Shown: positions 16,251 to 25,739 of the stretch, one piece after another | How the letters are laid out: each line of letters opens with the position of its first letter | Position numbering within the stretch: the stretch's first letter is position 1 | Source of the DNA: Polaribacter irgensii 23-P | GTDB lineage: Bacteria > Bacteroidota > Bacteroidia > Flavobacteriales > Flavobacteriaceae | Assembly: GCF_000153225.1 (NCBI RefSeq) | Contig: NZ_CH724148.1 | Coordinates: 996,640 to 1,060,639 of the forward strand | Length of the DNA: 64,000 nt | Reading direction: 5' to 3' | Made by a program: the position numbers and the translations under genes | Notes under the pieces: model-generated | What the model was told of the DNA's origin: nothing | What the model saw: the letters and a program-made list of their open reading frames with translations, nothing else | The model's database searches: none

Positions 16251-17165
16251 ATGTTTGTCATCTCACCCATAATAAAAGAAAACAAAAAATCTTATATCGA
16301 ATTAAAAAGTGCAAATAATGCAACAAAAGCTGTTGTTTCTTTGACGGAAGGCGGTAGATTACAGGCATTGCAATTTGACGCAATTGACGTAGTGAAAGAA
16401 CCCATTGGACAAAAGTACGAGGACTCTTTTGCTGCTGCTATTTTATTTCCATTTGCAAACAGAATTAAGAATAGCAACTATTCTTTTAACAACACCGTGT
16501 ATCAGTTTGAATGCAATGAAAAAGGAAATAACAACGCACTGCACGGATTGGTTTATAATAAACAGTTTTTGGTAATTGATCAACAAATACAAATGAACCT
16601 TTGTTCTGTTACACTCTTTTATCAAGAAAAAGAAAGGTCAATAGGATTTCCTTTTTTGTACGATATGACTTTAAAATATATTTTAAAAGAGGAGCATATT
16701 TCGATTGCTGTGCAGGTAAAAAATACAGATATTACTTCTTTTCCATTCACGCTAGGTTGGCACCCTTATTTTGTTTCCACAGACCTTTACCATAGTTTTT
16801 TGTCTTTTAAAAGTCAGCAAAAAGTGCAATTCGACGCCAATTTAATTACGGATACAATTATTGAATTCGAAGCGGAAAATCCGTGTCAAATTAAAAACAA
16901 GGGGTTCGATGATTGTTATGTATTAAGAGAGGGTTCTGTCGAGTTCAGCACCCCCACGCACAGTATTTTGTTAAATAGTGATGCGAAAGAAAATTATTTA
17001 CAAGTCTATACACCAAAAGATAAGCAGGTAACCGCTCTTGAACCTATGAGTGGAATTTCAGATAGTTTTAATAATAAAAAAGGATTGCAAATATTAGATT
17101 CCAACGCGGGGTATAGGGCACAATGGGATGTTCATTTTATTAAAAAAGGCAGCAAGAATGAATAA
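16251..17165 (+). CDS. galM: Aldose 1-epimerase (galactose mutarotase)
   Basis: The enzyme interconverts the alpha and beta anomers of galactose before phosphorylation. The 304 residues show the galactose mutarotase fold: FPFANRIKN near residue 64, NALHGLVYN with the first active-site His, TLGWHPYF with the second His, and LEPMSGISDSFN containing the C-terminal acidic residue. The N-terminus is shorter than in E. coli GalM (about 346), as is usual in this group. It starts 2 bp after the regulator gene and overlaps the galK start by 8 bases, which shows translational coupling. Confidence 0.92.
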   Translation: MFVISPIIKENKKSYIELKSANNATKAVVSLTEGGRLQALQFDAIDVVKEPIGQKYEDSFAAAILFPFANRIKNSNYSFNNTVYQFECNEKGNNNALHGLVYNKQFLVIDQQIQMNLCSVTLFYQEKERSIGFPFLYDMTLKYILKEEHISIAVQVKNTDITSFPFTLGWHPYFVSTDLYHSFLSFKSQQKVQFDANLITDTIIEFEAENPCQIKNKGFDDCYVLREGSVEFSTPTHSILLNSDAKENYLQVYTPKDKQVTALEPMSGISDSFNNKKGLQILDSNAGYRAQWDVHFIKKGSKNE

Positions 17166-18309
17166 GAAATTAGTAAAAAACGTTCGAAAGAGTTTTGAGT
17201 CTCATTTTGGTAAGAAACCGATATTGGTTTTTTCTCCAGGAAGAATAAACTTAATAGGGGAGCATACAGATTATAATGAAGGCTTTGTGTTTCCGGCAGC
17301 GATTGACAAGGGAATTCTATTGGCGATTCAAGAAAATAAGGAGAATGAAAGTCATGTATACGCATTGAATAAAGAAGAGATGTATTCTTTTGATGTCCGG
17401 AGTATTGTGCCTTTAGAGGCAGGTAGTTGGAGAAACTATATTGTTGGCGTGGTTGCAGAGGTTCAGAATTTAGGAATTACAGTACCCAACTTTAATATGG
17501 TTTTTGCAGGAGATATTCCTGGGGGTGCAGGCATGTCTTCTTCGGCAGCTTTAGAAAATAGTGTCGTTTTTGCCTTGAATGAGTTGTTCCAATTTTCTTT
17601 AAAAAAGAGTGAGATGATTTTGATTTCACAAAAAGCGGAACATAATTTTGTAGGCGTAAAATGCGGAATTATGGATCAATTTGTAAGTATGTTTGGAAAG
17701 AAGAACAGTGCATTGCTTTTGGATTGTAGAACGATTAAAGCCAAATCCTTTAAAATAAATTTAAAAAAATACCAATTGCTTTTGATTAATAGCAATGTAA
17801 AGCACGATTTATCAGAAAGTGCTTATAATGAGAAAAGGGAAGTTTGTGAAAGAGTGGCAAAAATATTAAAAGTAGCTGCTTTAAGAGACGCAACTAAAAA
17901 AGAGTTAGCAAAAATAAAAGATGAAATTTCTGCAGCGGATTATGAAAAGGCATTGTATGTAATTCAAGAAAATCACCGCGTAAAATTGTTTGCCAAAGCG
18001 ATTAGGAACAACGAATTAAAAAAATTGGGAAAACTACTTTATAAATCGCACACAGGTTTGCGAGATCAGTATAAAGTTAGCTGTAAAGAACTTGATTTTT
18101 TAGTCGCCCAAACCAAAGAAAATAAAAATATATTAGGCGCAAGAATGATGGGTGGGGGCTTTGGAGGATGCACGATTAATTTGATAAAGAAATCGGCAGT
18201 TGCGGAGTTTAAAAAAGAAATTTCAAAAAAATTCAAGCAGGAGTTCCGAAAAGAATGCACAAGCTATCACGTAAAACTATCCAAAGGAACCAGGGTTATA
18301 AAAAAATAA
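17158..18309 (+). CDS. galK: Galactokinase
   Basis: The enzyme phosphorylates galactose at C1 with ATP. From the ATG at 17158 it has 383 residues, almost the E. coli length. The frame stays open for ten more codons upstream inside galM, but the MNKKLVKNVRKSF start fits the family. Signatures are SPGRINLIGEHTDYNEG (galactokinase motif), PGGAGMSSSAALE (GHMP ATP loop) and MMGGGFGGCTINL near the end. The start overlaps the galM stop by 8 bases. It sits between galM and galT in the Leloir operon. Confidence 0.96.
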   Translation: MNKKLVKNVRKSFESHFGKKPILVFSPGRINLIGEHTDYNEGFVFPAAIDKGILLAIQENKENESHVYALNKEEMYSFDVRSIVPLEAGSWRNYIVGVVAEVQNLGITVPNFNMVFAGDIPGGAGMSSSAALENSVVFALNELFQFSLKKSEMILISQKAEHNFVGVKCGIMDQFVSMFGKKNSALLLDCRTIKAKSFKINLKKYQLLLINSNVKHDLSESAYNEKREVCERVAKILKVAALRDATKKELAKIKDEISAADYEKALYVIQENHRVKLFAKAIRNNELKKLGKLLYKSHTGLRDQYKVSCKELDFLVAQTKENKNILGARMMGGGFGGCTINLIKKSAVAEFKKEISKKFKQEFRKECTSYHVKLSKGTRVIKK

Positions 18310-18311
18310 AA

Positions 18312-19331
18312 ATGGCTACAAATTTACAAGAGTACTCGCACAAAAGGTTGAATATGCTAACAGGAGAGTGGGTGTTGGTTTCTCCACATAGGGCAAAAAG
18401 GCCTTGGCAAGGTCAGCACGAGGAGGTCTCTAAAGAAAAACGACCCTCCTACGACGAAAATTGCTACTTGTGTGCTACAAATACAAGAATTAATGGAGAA
18501 ATAAATCCAGCTTATACAGATGTATTTGTCTTTACAAATGATTTTGCAGCTCTTCAAAAAGAATCTCCGTCTTTTGAAGTGGAAGAGGGCTTGTTCAAAG
18601 CAAAAAGTGAAACAGGGATCTGTAAAGTTATTTGTTTCAGTCCAGATCACTCTCAAAGTTTAGCAGATATGGAGGTGGAAGACATTCAAAAAGTAGTGCA
18701 TGTTTGGCAAAGAGAATACCTTTCTTTAGGACAAAACGAAGAAATTAATTACGTGCAGATTTTCGAAAATAAGGGAGCAGTGATGGGTTGCAGCAATCCA
18801 CATCCACACGGACAAATATGGAGTCAATCTTCTTTGCCAAATGAAGTTGAAAAGAAAGATAGGGAGCAGCGAAACTATTTTAAAAACCACAACAGTAGCT
18901 TGTTAGTAGACTACCTAGCTCAGGAGATTGCTGCAAAGGAAAGAGTGATTTTTGAAAATGAAGATTTTTTAGTTTTGACTCCTTTTTGGGCGATTTGGCC
19001 ATTTGAGGTGATGATTGCACCTAAAAAAGCACAAAGGGATATTTCAGAAATGAAGGCTTCTGAGGCGAATAACTTTGCAGAAGCAATAGCGGTTGTTACC
19101 AGGGCCTACGATCAATTGTTTCAAACCTCTTTTCCGTATACTAGCGGAATTCATCAAGCACCAACAAATGGAGATAAAAACGAGTATTGGCACTGGCATA
19201 TGAGCTTTTATCCCCCACTATTGAGAAGTGCAACAGTAAAAAAATTTATGGTTGGTTATGAGCTGTTCGGTTCTCCGCAAAGAGACATTACTCCAGAAAT
19301 AGCGGCACAACGACTGAAAGAGTTCGTTTAA
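18312..19331 (+). CDS. galT: Galactose-1-phosphate uridylyltransferase
   Basis: The enzyme exchanges UMP between UDP-glucose and galactose 1-phosphate. The 339 residues begin MATNLQEYSHKRLNMLTGEW at the ATG at 18312; the open frame reaches back into galK but without a better start. The active-site HPH is at 164-166 (SNPHPHGQIWSQ) and C51/C54 (CYLC) are the zinc pair. The C-terminal GIHQAPTNG and WHWHMSFYPP are typical of GalT. It is the last gene of the galactose operon and is followed by a terminator. Confidence 0.96.
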   Translation: MATNLQEYSHKRLNMLTGEWVLVSPHRAKRPWQGQHEEVSKEKRPSYDENCYLCATNTRINGEINPAYTDVFVFTNDFAALQKESPSFEVEEGLFKAKSETGICKVICFSPDHSQSLADMEVEDIQKVVHVWQREYLSLGQNEEINYVQIFENKGAVMGCSNPHPHGQIWSQSSLPNEVEKKDREQRNYFKNHNSSLLVDYLAQEIAAKERVIFENEDFLVLTPFWAIWPFEVMIAPKKAQRDISEMKASEANNFAEAIAVVTRAYDQLFQTSFPYTSGIHQAPTNGDKNEYWHWHMSFYPPLLRSATVKKFMVGYELFGSPQRDITPEIAAQRLKEFV

Positions 19332-19410
19332 CTTTTTCGCTTTTATTTTTGATTATAGAGAATAATTATCGGTAGTAAAAAGATCGGGGAAATTTGTAAG
19401 GAATCAATTA

Positions 19411-19443
19411 AAAAGCCCTTTAAAATATTTTTAAAGGGCTTTT
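19411..19443. terminator. Bidirectional terminator between galT and tRNA-Leu
   Basis: Arms AAAAGCCCTTTAA (19411-19423) and TTAAAGGGCTTTT (19431-19443) are perfect complements. It ends galT from the left and the tRNA-Leu transcript from the right. Confidence 0.85.
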
Positions 19444-19445
19444 AG

Positions 19446-19527
19446 TACTCAAGGCGGGAATCGAACCCGCACTTCCGAAAAAACTGGATTTTGAATCCAG
19501 CGCGTCTACCAATTCCGCCACTTGAGC
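19446..19527 (-). tRNA. tRNA-Leu (anticodon CAA)
   Basis: The 82-base minus-strand gene folds as a class II tRNA. The acceptor is GCTCAAG with CTTGAGT (one G-U pair), the anticodon stem CTGGA/TCCAG has loop TTCAAAA, and the T arm is GCGGG/CCCGC around TTCGATT. A long variable arm (TTTTTTCGGAAGT) is present, as expected for Leu. The 3' CCA is not encoded. Confidence 0.95.
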
Positions 19528-19607
19528 TTTTTTTAATAGCAATGCAAATGTATAAAATTATTTTATTTTAAAGTCCATAAATTAATTTCAAACTCAATAA
19601 ATATTTT

Positions 19608-19615
19608 TACTTTTG
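19608..19615 (+). promoter_or_regulatory. TAnnTTTG promoter box of prs
   Basis: TACTTTTG matches the Bacteroidota -7 element. The predicted leader is about 30 bases. Confidence 0.6.
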
Positions 19616-19650
19616 TTTGCACACAATAACAGCACTTAAACAACAACTAA

Positions 19651-20592
19651 ATGCCTACAAATCAATTAATGCCAAAACTTTTCGCCTGCAGACAAAGTAT
19701 TATTTTGGCAGAAAATATTGCCAAAGAGTACAACACTACTTTAGGAAAAGTAAAAACAACACACTTTAGTGATGGAGAGTTTCAACCTGCTTTTCAAGAA
19801 TCTGTTCGAGGAAGGCGTGTTTTTATTATTGGTTCTACATTTCCAAATGCAGACAATTTAATGGAAATGCTTTTAATGTTAGATGCGGCTAAAAGAGCAT
19901 CAGCGAGACATATTACAGCAGTTATGCCTTATTTTGGTTGGGCGAGACAAGATAGAAAAGACCAGCCAAGGGTCGCAATTGGCGCAAAATTAGTTGCAAA
20001 CCTTTTGCAATCTGCAGGGGCAACTAGAATTGTTACAATGGATTTACATGCAGATCAGATTCAAGGATTTTTTGAAAAGCCAGTGGATCATTTATATGCC
20101 TCTACTATTTTTATGCCCTACATAAAGAGTTTAAAATTAGACAACTTAACAATAGCTTCTCCAGATATGGGAGGTTCTAAACGTGCCTATGCTTATTCAA
20201 AACATTTGCATTCTGATGTTGTTATTTGTTACAAGCAACGCAAGAAAGCCAATGAAATTTCGAGTATGGAGTTGATTGGAGATGTGGAAGGAAAAAATGT
20301 AATTCTCGTAGACGATATGATTGATACAGGAGGTACTTTAGCACATGCTGCAAATTTAATGATGGAAAGAGGTGCCTTAAGTGTTCGTGCAATTTGTACA
20401 CATCCAATTCTTTCAGGAGATGCCTATGAAAAAATAGAAAATTCGGGTTTAACAGAGCTCATTGTTTCAGATACTATTCCATTACGAAAAGAGACTTCTA
20501 AAATAAAAGTTGTATCTTGCGCCCCATTATTTGCTGATGTTATGGGCAAAGTTCAAGATAACACGTCAATTAGTGGGCAATTTTTAATGTAA
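19651..20592 (+). CDS. prs: Ribose-phosphate pyrophosphokinase (PRPP synthetase)
   Basis: The enzyme makes PRPP from ribose 5-phosphate and ATP for nucleotide, His and Trp synthesis. The 313 residues hold [20 protein letters not shown] near the N-terminus, [14 protein letters not shown] (ATP and flexible loop), [13 protein letters not shown], and the PRPP-binding loop [11 protein letters not shown]. Length and motif order are normal for class I. It is followed after 20 bp by rplY, a common pairing, and both end at one terminator. Confidence 0.97.
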   Translation: MPTNQLMPKLFACRQSIILAENIAKEYNTTLGKVKTTHFSDGEFQPAFQESVRGRRVFIIGSTFPNADNLMEMLLMLDAAKRASARHITAVMPYFGWARQDRKDQPRVAIGAKLVANLLQSAGATRIVTMDLHADQIQGFFEKPVDHLYASTIFMPYIKSLKLDNLTIASPDMGGSKRAYAYSKHLHSDVVICYKQRKKANEISSMELIGDVEGKNVILVDDMIDTGGTLAHAANLMMERGALSVRAICTHPILSGDAYEKIENSGLTELIVSDTIPLRKETSKIKVVSCAPLFADVMGKVQDNTSISGQFLM

Positions 20593-20612
20593 ACAAATTA
20601 ATAAAAAAAGTA

Positions 20613-21212
20613 ATGAAATCAATTACAATTAAAGGATCAAAAAGAGAAAGCGTGGGCAAAGTAGCAACAAAAGCCTTACGTAATGCTGGTATGGTTCCTT
20701 GCGTTATATACGGAGGAGGTAAGCTAGTGCATTTTTCAGCAGAAGAATTAGCATTTAAAAAATTGGTATACACTCCCAATGTTTATACCGCTACAATTAT
20801 TGTTGATGGACAATCAATACAAACAATTTTAAAAGACATCCAATTTCATCCTGTAACAGATCGCATTATACATGCAGATTTTTATCAGTTGTTTGAGGAT
20901 AAAGAAATTACCATGAGAATTCCTGTGAACTTAACAGGAACTTCACCAGGAGTTTTAAATGGAGGTTCTTTGCGTTTTACAAACCGAAAGTTAAAAGTGA
21001 AAGCGTTACCCGCTAATTTACCAGATTTTGTAAACGCCAATATTTCAGCATTGAGAATTGGTGGTAAATTAACAGTCGCTTCATTAACAACAGATGGTTA
21101 CACTTTTATGCACCCAGACAATACTGTGGTAGTACAAGTAAGAACTTCTCGTAATGCGACTGCAGAAGACGACATTGAAGGAGAAGAAGAATCAGAAGCA
21201 GCAGCAGAATAA
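20613..21212 (+). CDS. rplY: Ribosomal protein L25 (Ctc type)
   Basis: This 199-residue long form binds 5S rRNA with an N-terminal L25 domain (about 1-90: [44 protein letters not shown]). A C-terminal TL5/Ctc beta domain and an acidic tail ([14 protein letters not shown]) complete it. It shares a transcript with prs. Confidence 0.95.
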   Translation: MKSITIKGSKRESVGKVATKALRNAGMVPCVIYGGGKLVHFSAEELAFKKLVYTPNVYTATIIVDGQSIQTILKDIQFHPVTDRIIHADFYQLFEDKEITMRIPVNLTGTSPGVLNGGSLRFTNRKLKVKALPANLPDFVNANISALRIGGKLTVASLTTDGYTFMHPDNTVVVQVRTSRNATAEDDIEGEEESEAAAE

Positions 21213-21236
21213 ATCGGTAAGCTCTTTAAGTATACG

Positions 21237-21267
21237 AAAGCGTTACAAATTTGTAACGCTTTTTTTT
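21237..21267 (+). terminator. Terminator after rplY
   Basis: A perfect palindrome with 13-base arms (21237-21249 and 21250-21262) is followed by a T run. Confidence 0.85.
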
Positions 21268-21383
21268 GCTTTAAACGTGTTGCTGGTGGTTCCAATTTAA
21301 TTTCTTAGTATTTTTAAAGTAGGAAGCTTGCAGCATTTTTAAAATATTTTTTTAGTAAGAATTTGCAAACAAAAGAAGACGTA

Positions 21384-21950
21384 ATGAAAAAATTTTTAAT
21401 TGTAGGTTTGGGAAATATTGGAGATGCCTATAAAAATACCCGTCACAATATTGGTTTTAAAATTTTAGATGCCGTTGCAGCTGCGCATGCGGTAACTTTT
21501 GAAACAGAGAAGTTAGGAGACATCGCAAGCTTTGGTTTTAAAGGGAAAAGTTTTACCCTCTTAAAACCGAGTACATATATGAATTTAAGTGGTAAAGCAG
21601 TAAAATATTGGATGGACAAAGAAAACATAGCCATTGAAAATATTTTAATAGTAACCGATGATGTACACATAGATTTTGGTACGATACGGATCAAGGCCAA
21701 AGGGACCGCTGGTGGTCACAATGGACTAAGAGACATTCAAGAGAAACTAAATACACAAGAATATTCCCGTTTTAGATTTGGTGTGGGGGCAAACTTTGCC
21801 AGAGGTCGGCAAGTCGATTTTGTGCTTGGGGAATGGGACAAAGAAGAAACGAGTCAATTAATTGAGCGCCTTCCTACTTCGTCCAATGCAATTACCTCTT
21901 TTGGCACTGATGGCTTGGCAAATACCATGAATATTTTCAACGGAAAATAA
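21384..21950 (+). CDS. pth: Peptidyl-tRNA hydrolase
   Basis: The enzyme frees tRNA from prematurely released peptidyl-tRNA. From the ATG at 21384 it has 188 residues and begins MKKFLIVGLGNIGDAYKNTR; an in-frame TTG at 21363 is less likely. The catalytic H21 lies in NTRHNIGF and the assisting Asp is D92 (VTDDVHIDFG). PSTYMNLSG, GTAGGHNGLRDI and the FRFGVG segment are typical. It is convergent with queD. Confidence 0.96.
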   Translation: MKKFLIVGLGNIGDAYKNTRHNIGFKILDAVAAAHAVTFETEKLGDIASFGFKGKSFTLLKPSTYMNLSGKAVKYWMDKENIAIENILIVTDDVHIDFGTIRIKAKGTAGGHNGLRDIQEKLNTQEYSRFRFGVGANFARGRQVDFVLGEWDKEETSQLIERLPTSSNAITSFGTDGLANTMNIFNGK

Positions 21951-21991
21951 CAGTAGTACTAACTGCTGCGCTTTATTGCGTCTGCAAAATC

Positions 21992-22441
21992 TTAGTTTTC
22001 ACTAGCAAACCACTCCGCAAAGCTAGATTCTGTTTCTTGCAGTTTTATAGCGTGTAATTTTATATTTTCTGGCAATCTACTTCTAATTTTTTGAGCAAAG
22101 TCTATAACCATCATCTCACTGGTGGGCTGGTAATCTACCAATAGCACGTGGTGATCTCTTGCCATTAATTCTTTTGCAAGCTCTACATGCGGTGTGTTTT
22201 GGTTGAAGACAGTTGCATGGTCAAATACATCGACAATTTCTTCATTTACAATCTTTTTTAAGTCTGTAAAATCAATTACCATCCCAAATTTTGGATTGGT
22301 GTTGTCTGTAATGGGTTTCCCTGAAACGGTTACAGAAAGTTTGTAAGAGTGCCCGTGAACATTTTTGCATTTTCCATCGTATCCGTACAATGCATGTCCT
22401 GTTTCAAAATTAAATTTTTTTGTAATTCTAATTGTGCTCAT
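21992..22441 (-). CDS. queD: 6-carboxy-tetrahydropterin synthase
   Basis: The enzyme turns dihydroneopterin triphosphate into 6-carboxy-tetrahydropterin for queuosine and 7-deazaguanine synthesis. The 149 residues bind zinc through H16 (FETGHAL), H29 and H31 (NVHGHSY), with the catalytic C25 (GKCKNVHG). VIDFTDLKKIV, FDHATVF and the late Glu in LQETESSFAEW are typical. A queuosine function is more likely than tetrahydrobiopterin synthesis because of the C25 spacing. It stands alone, leftward. Confidence 0.92.
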   Translation of the reverse strand: MSTIRITKKFNFETGHALYGYDGKCKNVHGHSYKLSVTVSGKPITDNTNPKFGMVIDFTDLKKIVNEEIVDVFDHATVFNQNTPHVELAKELMARDHHVLLVDYQPTSEMMVIDFAQKIRSRLPENIKLHAIKLQETESSFAEWFASEN

Positions 22442-22527
22442 TTTAATTTTATTGGTGTTTTCAAAACGGCACTAAAGTGCGTACGTATCGAAGTTATAGT
22501 GTGTGTGTTTTTGCTTTGGAAATAGCG

Positions 22528-22611
22528 TTAGCGACGTTTGTTTCTGTACTTGTTGTAAAAGTACACAATAACCAATCCGATTGCCAATACAAAAAATAAA
22601 TAATCGCCCAT
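22528..22611 (-). CDS. 27-residue single-span membrane microprotein
   Basis: A short frame starts 5 bases after the GH3 stop on the same strand. It encodes MGDYLFFVLAIGLVIVYFYN followed by KYRNKRR. One membrane helix (about residues 4-19) and a strongly basic tail predict an inner-membrane protein with its C-terminus inside. The tight spacing to GH3, the ATG start and the clean hydrophobic-then-basic layout favour a real gene over chance. I know of no function. It would be the last gene of the leftward cluster. Confidence 0.5.
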   Translation of the reverse strand: MGDYLFFVLAIGLVIVYFYNKYRNKRR

Positions 22612-22616
22612 TTTGT

Positions 22617-24125
22617 TTATATTTTATTATTTTCAATTAAAAAATTTTCGAGTACATCTGCAATTTTTCGGTTGTCAGATAATTGTGGAATTTTATTTTG
22701 TCCTCCGAATTTCCCAATAGATTTCATATAGGCGTGAAAGCCGCCTTTTTTTATTTTCCGGATAATCAATGGACGCAAAATTTGTCCCTTGATTAAATCA
22801 TAATAATAGATATTTTGAGTTTGCATGGCAGCATCTATTTTCGCGCTAAAGGTATCTACATCTTCAGGAGCATTGTCAAACTCGATAAACCACTCGTGAT
22901 ATGGCAATCCCTTTAGTGGGTTTACTTGGGGAGCAACAGTAAACTCACTAATGTTTATCGCAGTTCCCTGGATAGCCTCGTTCAAAGCGGTTTCTACTTC
23001 CTTCCCTATCACGTGTTCACCAAATGCAGAAATAAAGTGTTTTATGCGCCCAGTTACTTTAATTCGGTAGGGTTTTGTAGATATAAATTCTACAGTATCT
23101 CCAATATTATAACCCCAAAGGCCTGCAGTAGTATTTAAAATAATGGCATAATTAACCCCAATTACTACCTCCTTTAAGCAGAGTCTTGGCGGATTTTCTT
23201 CAAAGAAGTTGTCTGCGGGAATAAATTCGTAAAAAATACCAGAATCTAACTGTAGGAGCATTCCTTTTTCTGTCTGCGAATCTTGGTAGGCAATAAATCC
23301 TTCTGAGGCTGGATATAATTCGATGTAATCTATCTTTTTACCAATGAGACTCTCGAACTTATTTTTGTAAGGTTCAAAATTCACACCGCCATAGATAAAG
23401 AAATTAAAGTTTGGAAAGATTTCAGAAATCGGCTTTCCTGTTTTTTCAATTAGTTTTTCAAAATACATTTGCACCCAGGAAGGAATGCCGCTGATCACAG
23501 ACATGTCTTCACAGACGGTTTCTTCTACAATGGCATTTACTTTGGCGTCCCAATCTTCTATACAGTTGGTTTTCCAGCTTGGCAGCCTGTTTTTTAACAA
23601 GTATTGCGGAATGTAGTGCGCCACAATACCACTTAATCTACCAAGTTTTACACCGTTCTTCTCTTGTAAAACTGGGCTTCCTTGTAGGAAGATCATTTTA
23701 CCATCTACGAAACTTGCATCTTTTTTTGCGATGATGTAAAACAACAAAGCATTTTTTGCAGCTTTGATATGTGTAGGCATTGATTCTTTGGTAATAGGAA
23801 TGTATTTTGCACCTGAGGTAGTGCCAGACGTTTTGGCAAAATAGAGCGGTTTCCCGATCCATAAAACATCCGATTCTCCAGCCACCATGCGGTCTACATA
23901 AGGTCTTAATCCCTCGTAATCTGTAACTGGTACCGCTTTTTTGAAATCGTTATAATTAGAAATCGTATCAAAATTATGATCTTTTCCAAAGGCAGTTTTA
24001 CCACCTTTAGAAATTAAGTTTTTAAAAACTTTTTCTTGAGTTACATGCGGTTGGTTTGCCCATTTGTAGACATTTCTCGTGGCAATTTTAGCATATGGAA
24101 TCGCAAAAAAAGATTTAATACTCAT
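22617..24125 (-). CDS. GH3-family acyl-adenylating protein
   Basis: The 502-residue protein resembles plant GH3 auxin-responsive enzymes, which adenylate a carboxylic acid and join it to an amino acid. Residues 90-125 include the ATP-binding LYFAKTSGTTSGAKYIPIT. FFIYGGVNFEPY, YPASEGFIAYQD and GLWGYNIGDTVEFIS are further GH3 blocks, and KVTGRIKHFISAFGEHV is the C-domain hinge. The family is widespread in Bacteroidota, where its substrate is unknown. Its start codon overlaps the stop of the M23 gene by one base (TAATG), so the two are translationally coupled. The 27-residue microprotein follows directly. Confidence 0.9.
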   Translation of the reverse strand: MSIKSFFAIPYAKIATRNVYKWANQPHVTQEKVFKNLISKGGKTAFGKDHNFDTISNYNDFKKAVPVTDYEGLRPYVDRMVAGESDVLWIGKPLYFAKTSGTTSGAKYIPITKESMPTHIKAAKNALLFYIIAKKDASFVDGKMIFLQGSPVLQEKNGVKLGRLSGIVAHYIPQYLLKNRLPSWKTNCIEDWDAKVNAIVEETVCEDMSVISGIPSWVQMYFEKLIEKTGKPISEIFPNFNFFIYGGVNFEPYKNKFESLIGKKIDYIELYPASEGFIAYQDSQTEKGMLLQLDSGIFYEFIPADNFFEENPPRLCLKEVVIGVNYAIILNTTAGLWGYNIGDTVEFISTKPYRIKVTGRIKHFISAFGEHVIGKEVETALNEAIQGTAINISEFTVAPQVNPLKGLPYHEWFIEFDNAPEDVDTFSAKIDAAMQTQNIYYYDLIKGQILRPLIIRKIKKGGFHAYMKSIGKFGGQNKIPQLSDNRKIADVLENFLIENNKI

Positions 24126-24991
24126 TATTTAAAGTCTATAAAGTTTTTTGGATTCATGGCATATCCACCTTTCCAAAGTTCAAAATGTAAATGAGGTCCT
24201 GTCGAAAGTTCACCTGTAGAACCAACACTTGCAATTACTTCGCCAGATTTCACAAAATCTCCTTGCTGTTTCAATAAGTCTCCATTGTGTTTGTATACAG
24301 AGATATAGTCATTGTCATGCTTTAGAAGAAGGACATATCCAGTTTCTGCACTCCATCCAGAAAAAATAACAGTTCCATCTGCCACAGCTTGTACCGGGGT
24401 ACCTGTTTTTGCAACAATATCGATGGCAAAATGTTTTGAAGTTGCTTCAAAGCCTTGCGAAATAGTTCCTGTTAAAGGAGCAAAGAATACAATTTTGACA
24501 TTACTTTTAGAATTGTTTAAAATTGAAAAACGTGTTTCCCTATCTATTTTTTCTCTAAACAAAGAGTCTTCTTTTGAGGCATCTAATTCACTTTCATCAA
24601 TAGTTATTTGTTTTGCCTGCACTTGTAGAGAATCGATTTCTTCTGAGCTAATTTCCCCTGTTAGGATTGGCTTCAAGGCTTTGGTATAATTTTCTAGAAT
24701 TGCTAACTTCTGTTTTAGAGAGTCGGCATCAAAGGTTAATTTGATGGCTTTTGCCTTTAATTTTGAAGAGGCATATCCAGGAATGTATTCTTTAATAGGG
24801 GTGAATGCGATGATAACTGACGTAACAGCAATGAGTACAATAGAAAAAAGACCTCCTAGTACAAACACATTTAAGCGGGATAGTTTTAGTGAAAAACGCT
24901 CTTCAAAAGTTTCATCGTTTAAAACAACCAACCGGTATTTGTCAGTTAGTTTTTGTTTGAATCTTCCTTTTTTTTTGTTCTTCTTAGCCAA
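24125..24991 (-). CDS. Membrane-anchored M23 peptidase with coiled coil
   Basis: The 288-residue protein probably starts at the TTG at 24991 (MAKKNKKKGRFKQKL). A basic cytoplasmic segment precedes one membrane helix at about 43-63. A coiled-coil stretch (about 78-150) leads to a LytM domain. Zinc ligands H187 and D191 (KHFAIDIVAKTGTPV) and the HxH of GPHLHFELW are all present, so it should be an active peptidoglycan endopeptidase facing the periplasm. It is coupled to GH3 by a one-base overlap. A TAnnTTTG box at 25012-25019 may give it its own promoter. Confidence 0.92.
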   Translation of the reverse strand: MAKKNKKKGRFKQKLTDKYRLVVLNDETFEERFSLKLSRLNVFVLGGLFSIVLIAVTSVIIAFTPIKEYIPGYASSKLKAKAIKLTFDADSLKQKLAILENYTKALKPILTGEISSEEIDSLQVQAKQITIDESELDASKEDSLFREKIDRETRFSILNNSKSNVKIVFFAPLTGTISQGFEATSKHFAIDIVAKTGTPVQAVADGTVIFSGWSAETGYVLLLKHDNDYISVYKHNGDLLKQQGDFVKSGEVIASVGSTGELSTGPHLHFELWKGGYAMNPKNFIDFK

Positions 24992-25011
24992 TATTTTGTT
25001 TTGAATAATTA

Positions 25012-25019
25012 CAAATATA
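25012..25019 (-). promoter_or_regulatory. TAnnTTTG promoter box of the M23-GH3 unit
   Basis: On the minus strand TATATTTG lies 20 bases before the TTG start at 24991. Confidence 0.55.
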
Positions 25020-25073
25020 CAATGAAAACTTGTGGGCTGACTTCAATTTGTCAAGGGCATAAAATTAAGAAAA

Positions 25074-25658
25074 TTATTTTCTATAAAAATTCATTTCATC
25101 GATATAATTCCAAACTTCTTTTGTCAGCATTGGCCGTATGTTTTTACCTTCTTTAATTCCATTTCGGATCATGGTAGCAGAAATTTGTATGATGGGAGCT
25201 TCCACCTTTTGAATTTTTGGATGACTATCAAGTGTGGTCTCTAGAACTCCGTCAGAAATTCTTGGGTATACATACAATTGATGGTGCTCTAAGATTGTTT
25301 CAAAATTTTTCCATTTATGAAAGCTTTTGAGATTGTCTTCACCCATAATCAAACAAAATTCTTTGTCGCTATAGCGATCGGAGATGTGTGCTAGGGTATG
25401 TGCAGTATAATTGGGTTGTGGTAATTTGAATTCAATATCAGAAGCCTTAATTTTAGGATAATTTTCTGTCGCTTTGTATACCAGTTCGAAGCGGTGATGA
25501 TTTTCGAGCAGAGAACTTTTCTTTTTAAAAGGATTGTGTGGGGTAACAACCATCCAAATTTCATCTAAATCTGAATTTTCAACCATGTGATTGGCAATGA
25601 TTAAATGCCCTACGTGAATGGGGTTAAAAGTGCCGAAATACAATCCAATTTTACTCAT
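25074..25658 (-). CDS. nadD: Nicotinate-nucleotide adenylyltransferase
   Basis: The enzyme adenylates nicotinate mononucleotide in NAD synthesis. The 194 residues carry the nucleotidyltransferase signature GTFNPIHVGHLIIAN near the start, then TPHNPFKKK, and the C-terminal ISATMIRNGI (ISxTxIR). LIMGEDNLKSFHKW is also typical of NadD. It follows gmk by 81 bp in the leftward cluster yicC-gmk-nadD, a common flavobacterial order. Confidence 0.95.
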   Translation of the reverse strand: MSKIGLYFGTFNPIHVGHLIIANHMVENSDLDEIWMVVTPHNPFKKKSSLLENHHRFELVYKATENYPKIKASDIEFKLPQPNYTAHTLAHISDRYSDKEFCLIMGEDNLKSFHKWKNFETILEHHQLYVYPRISDGVLETTLDSHPKIQKVEAPIIQISATMIRNGIKEGKNIRPMLTKEVWNYIDEMNFYRK

Positions 25659-25739
25659 GTTCTTTGCAGATTAAAGAGATCAGTAGGTCAAAATACATTT
25701 TAAAATATGATGAAATCGCGCTCTCTTTTTTTAGTGTTG

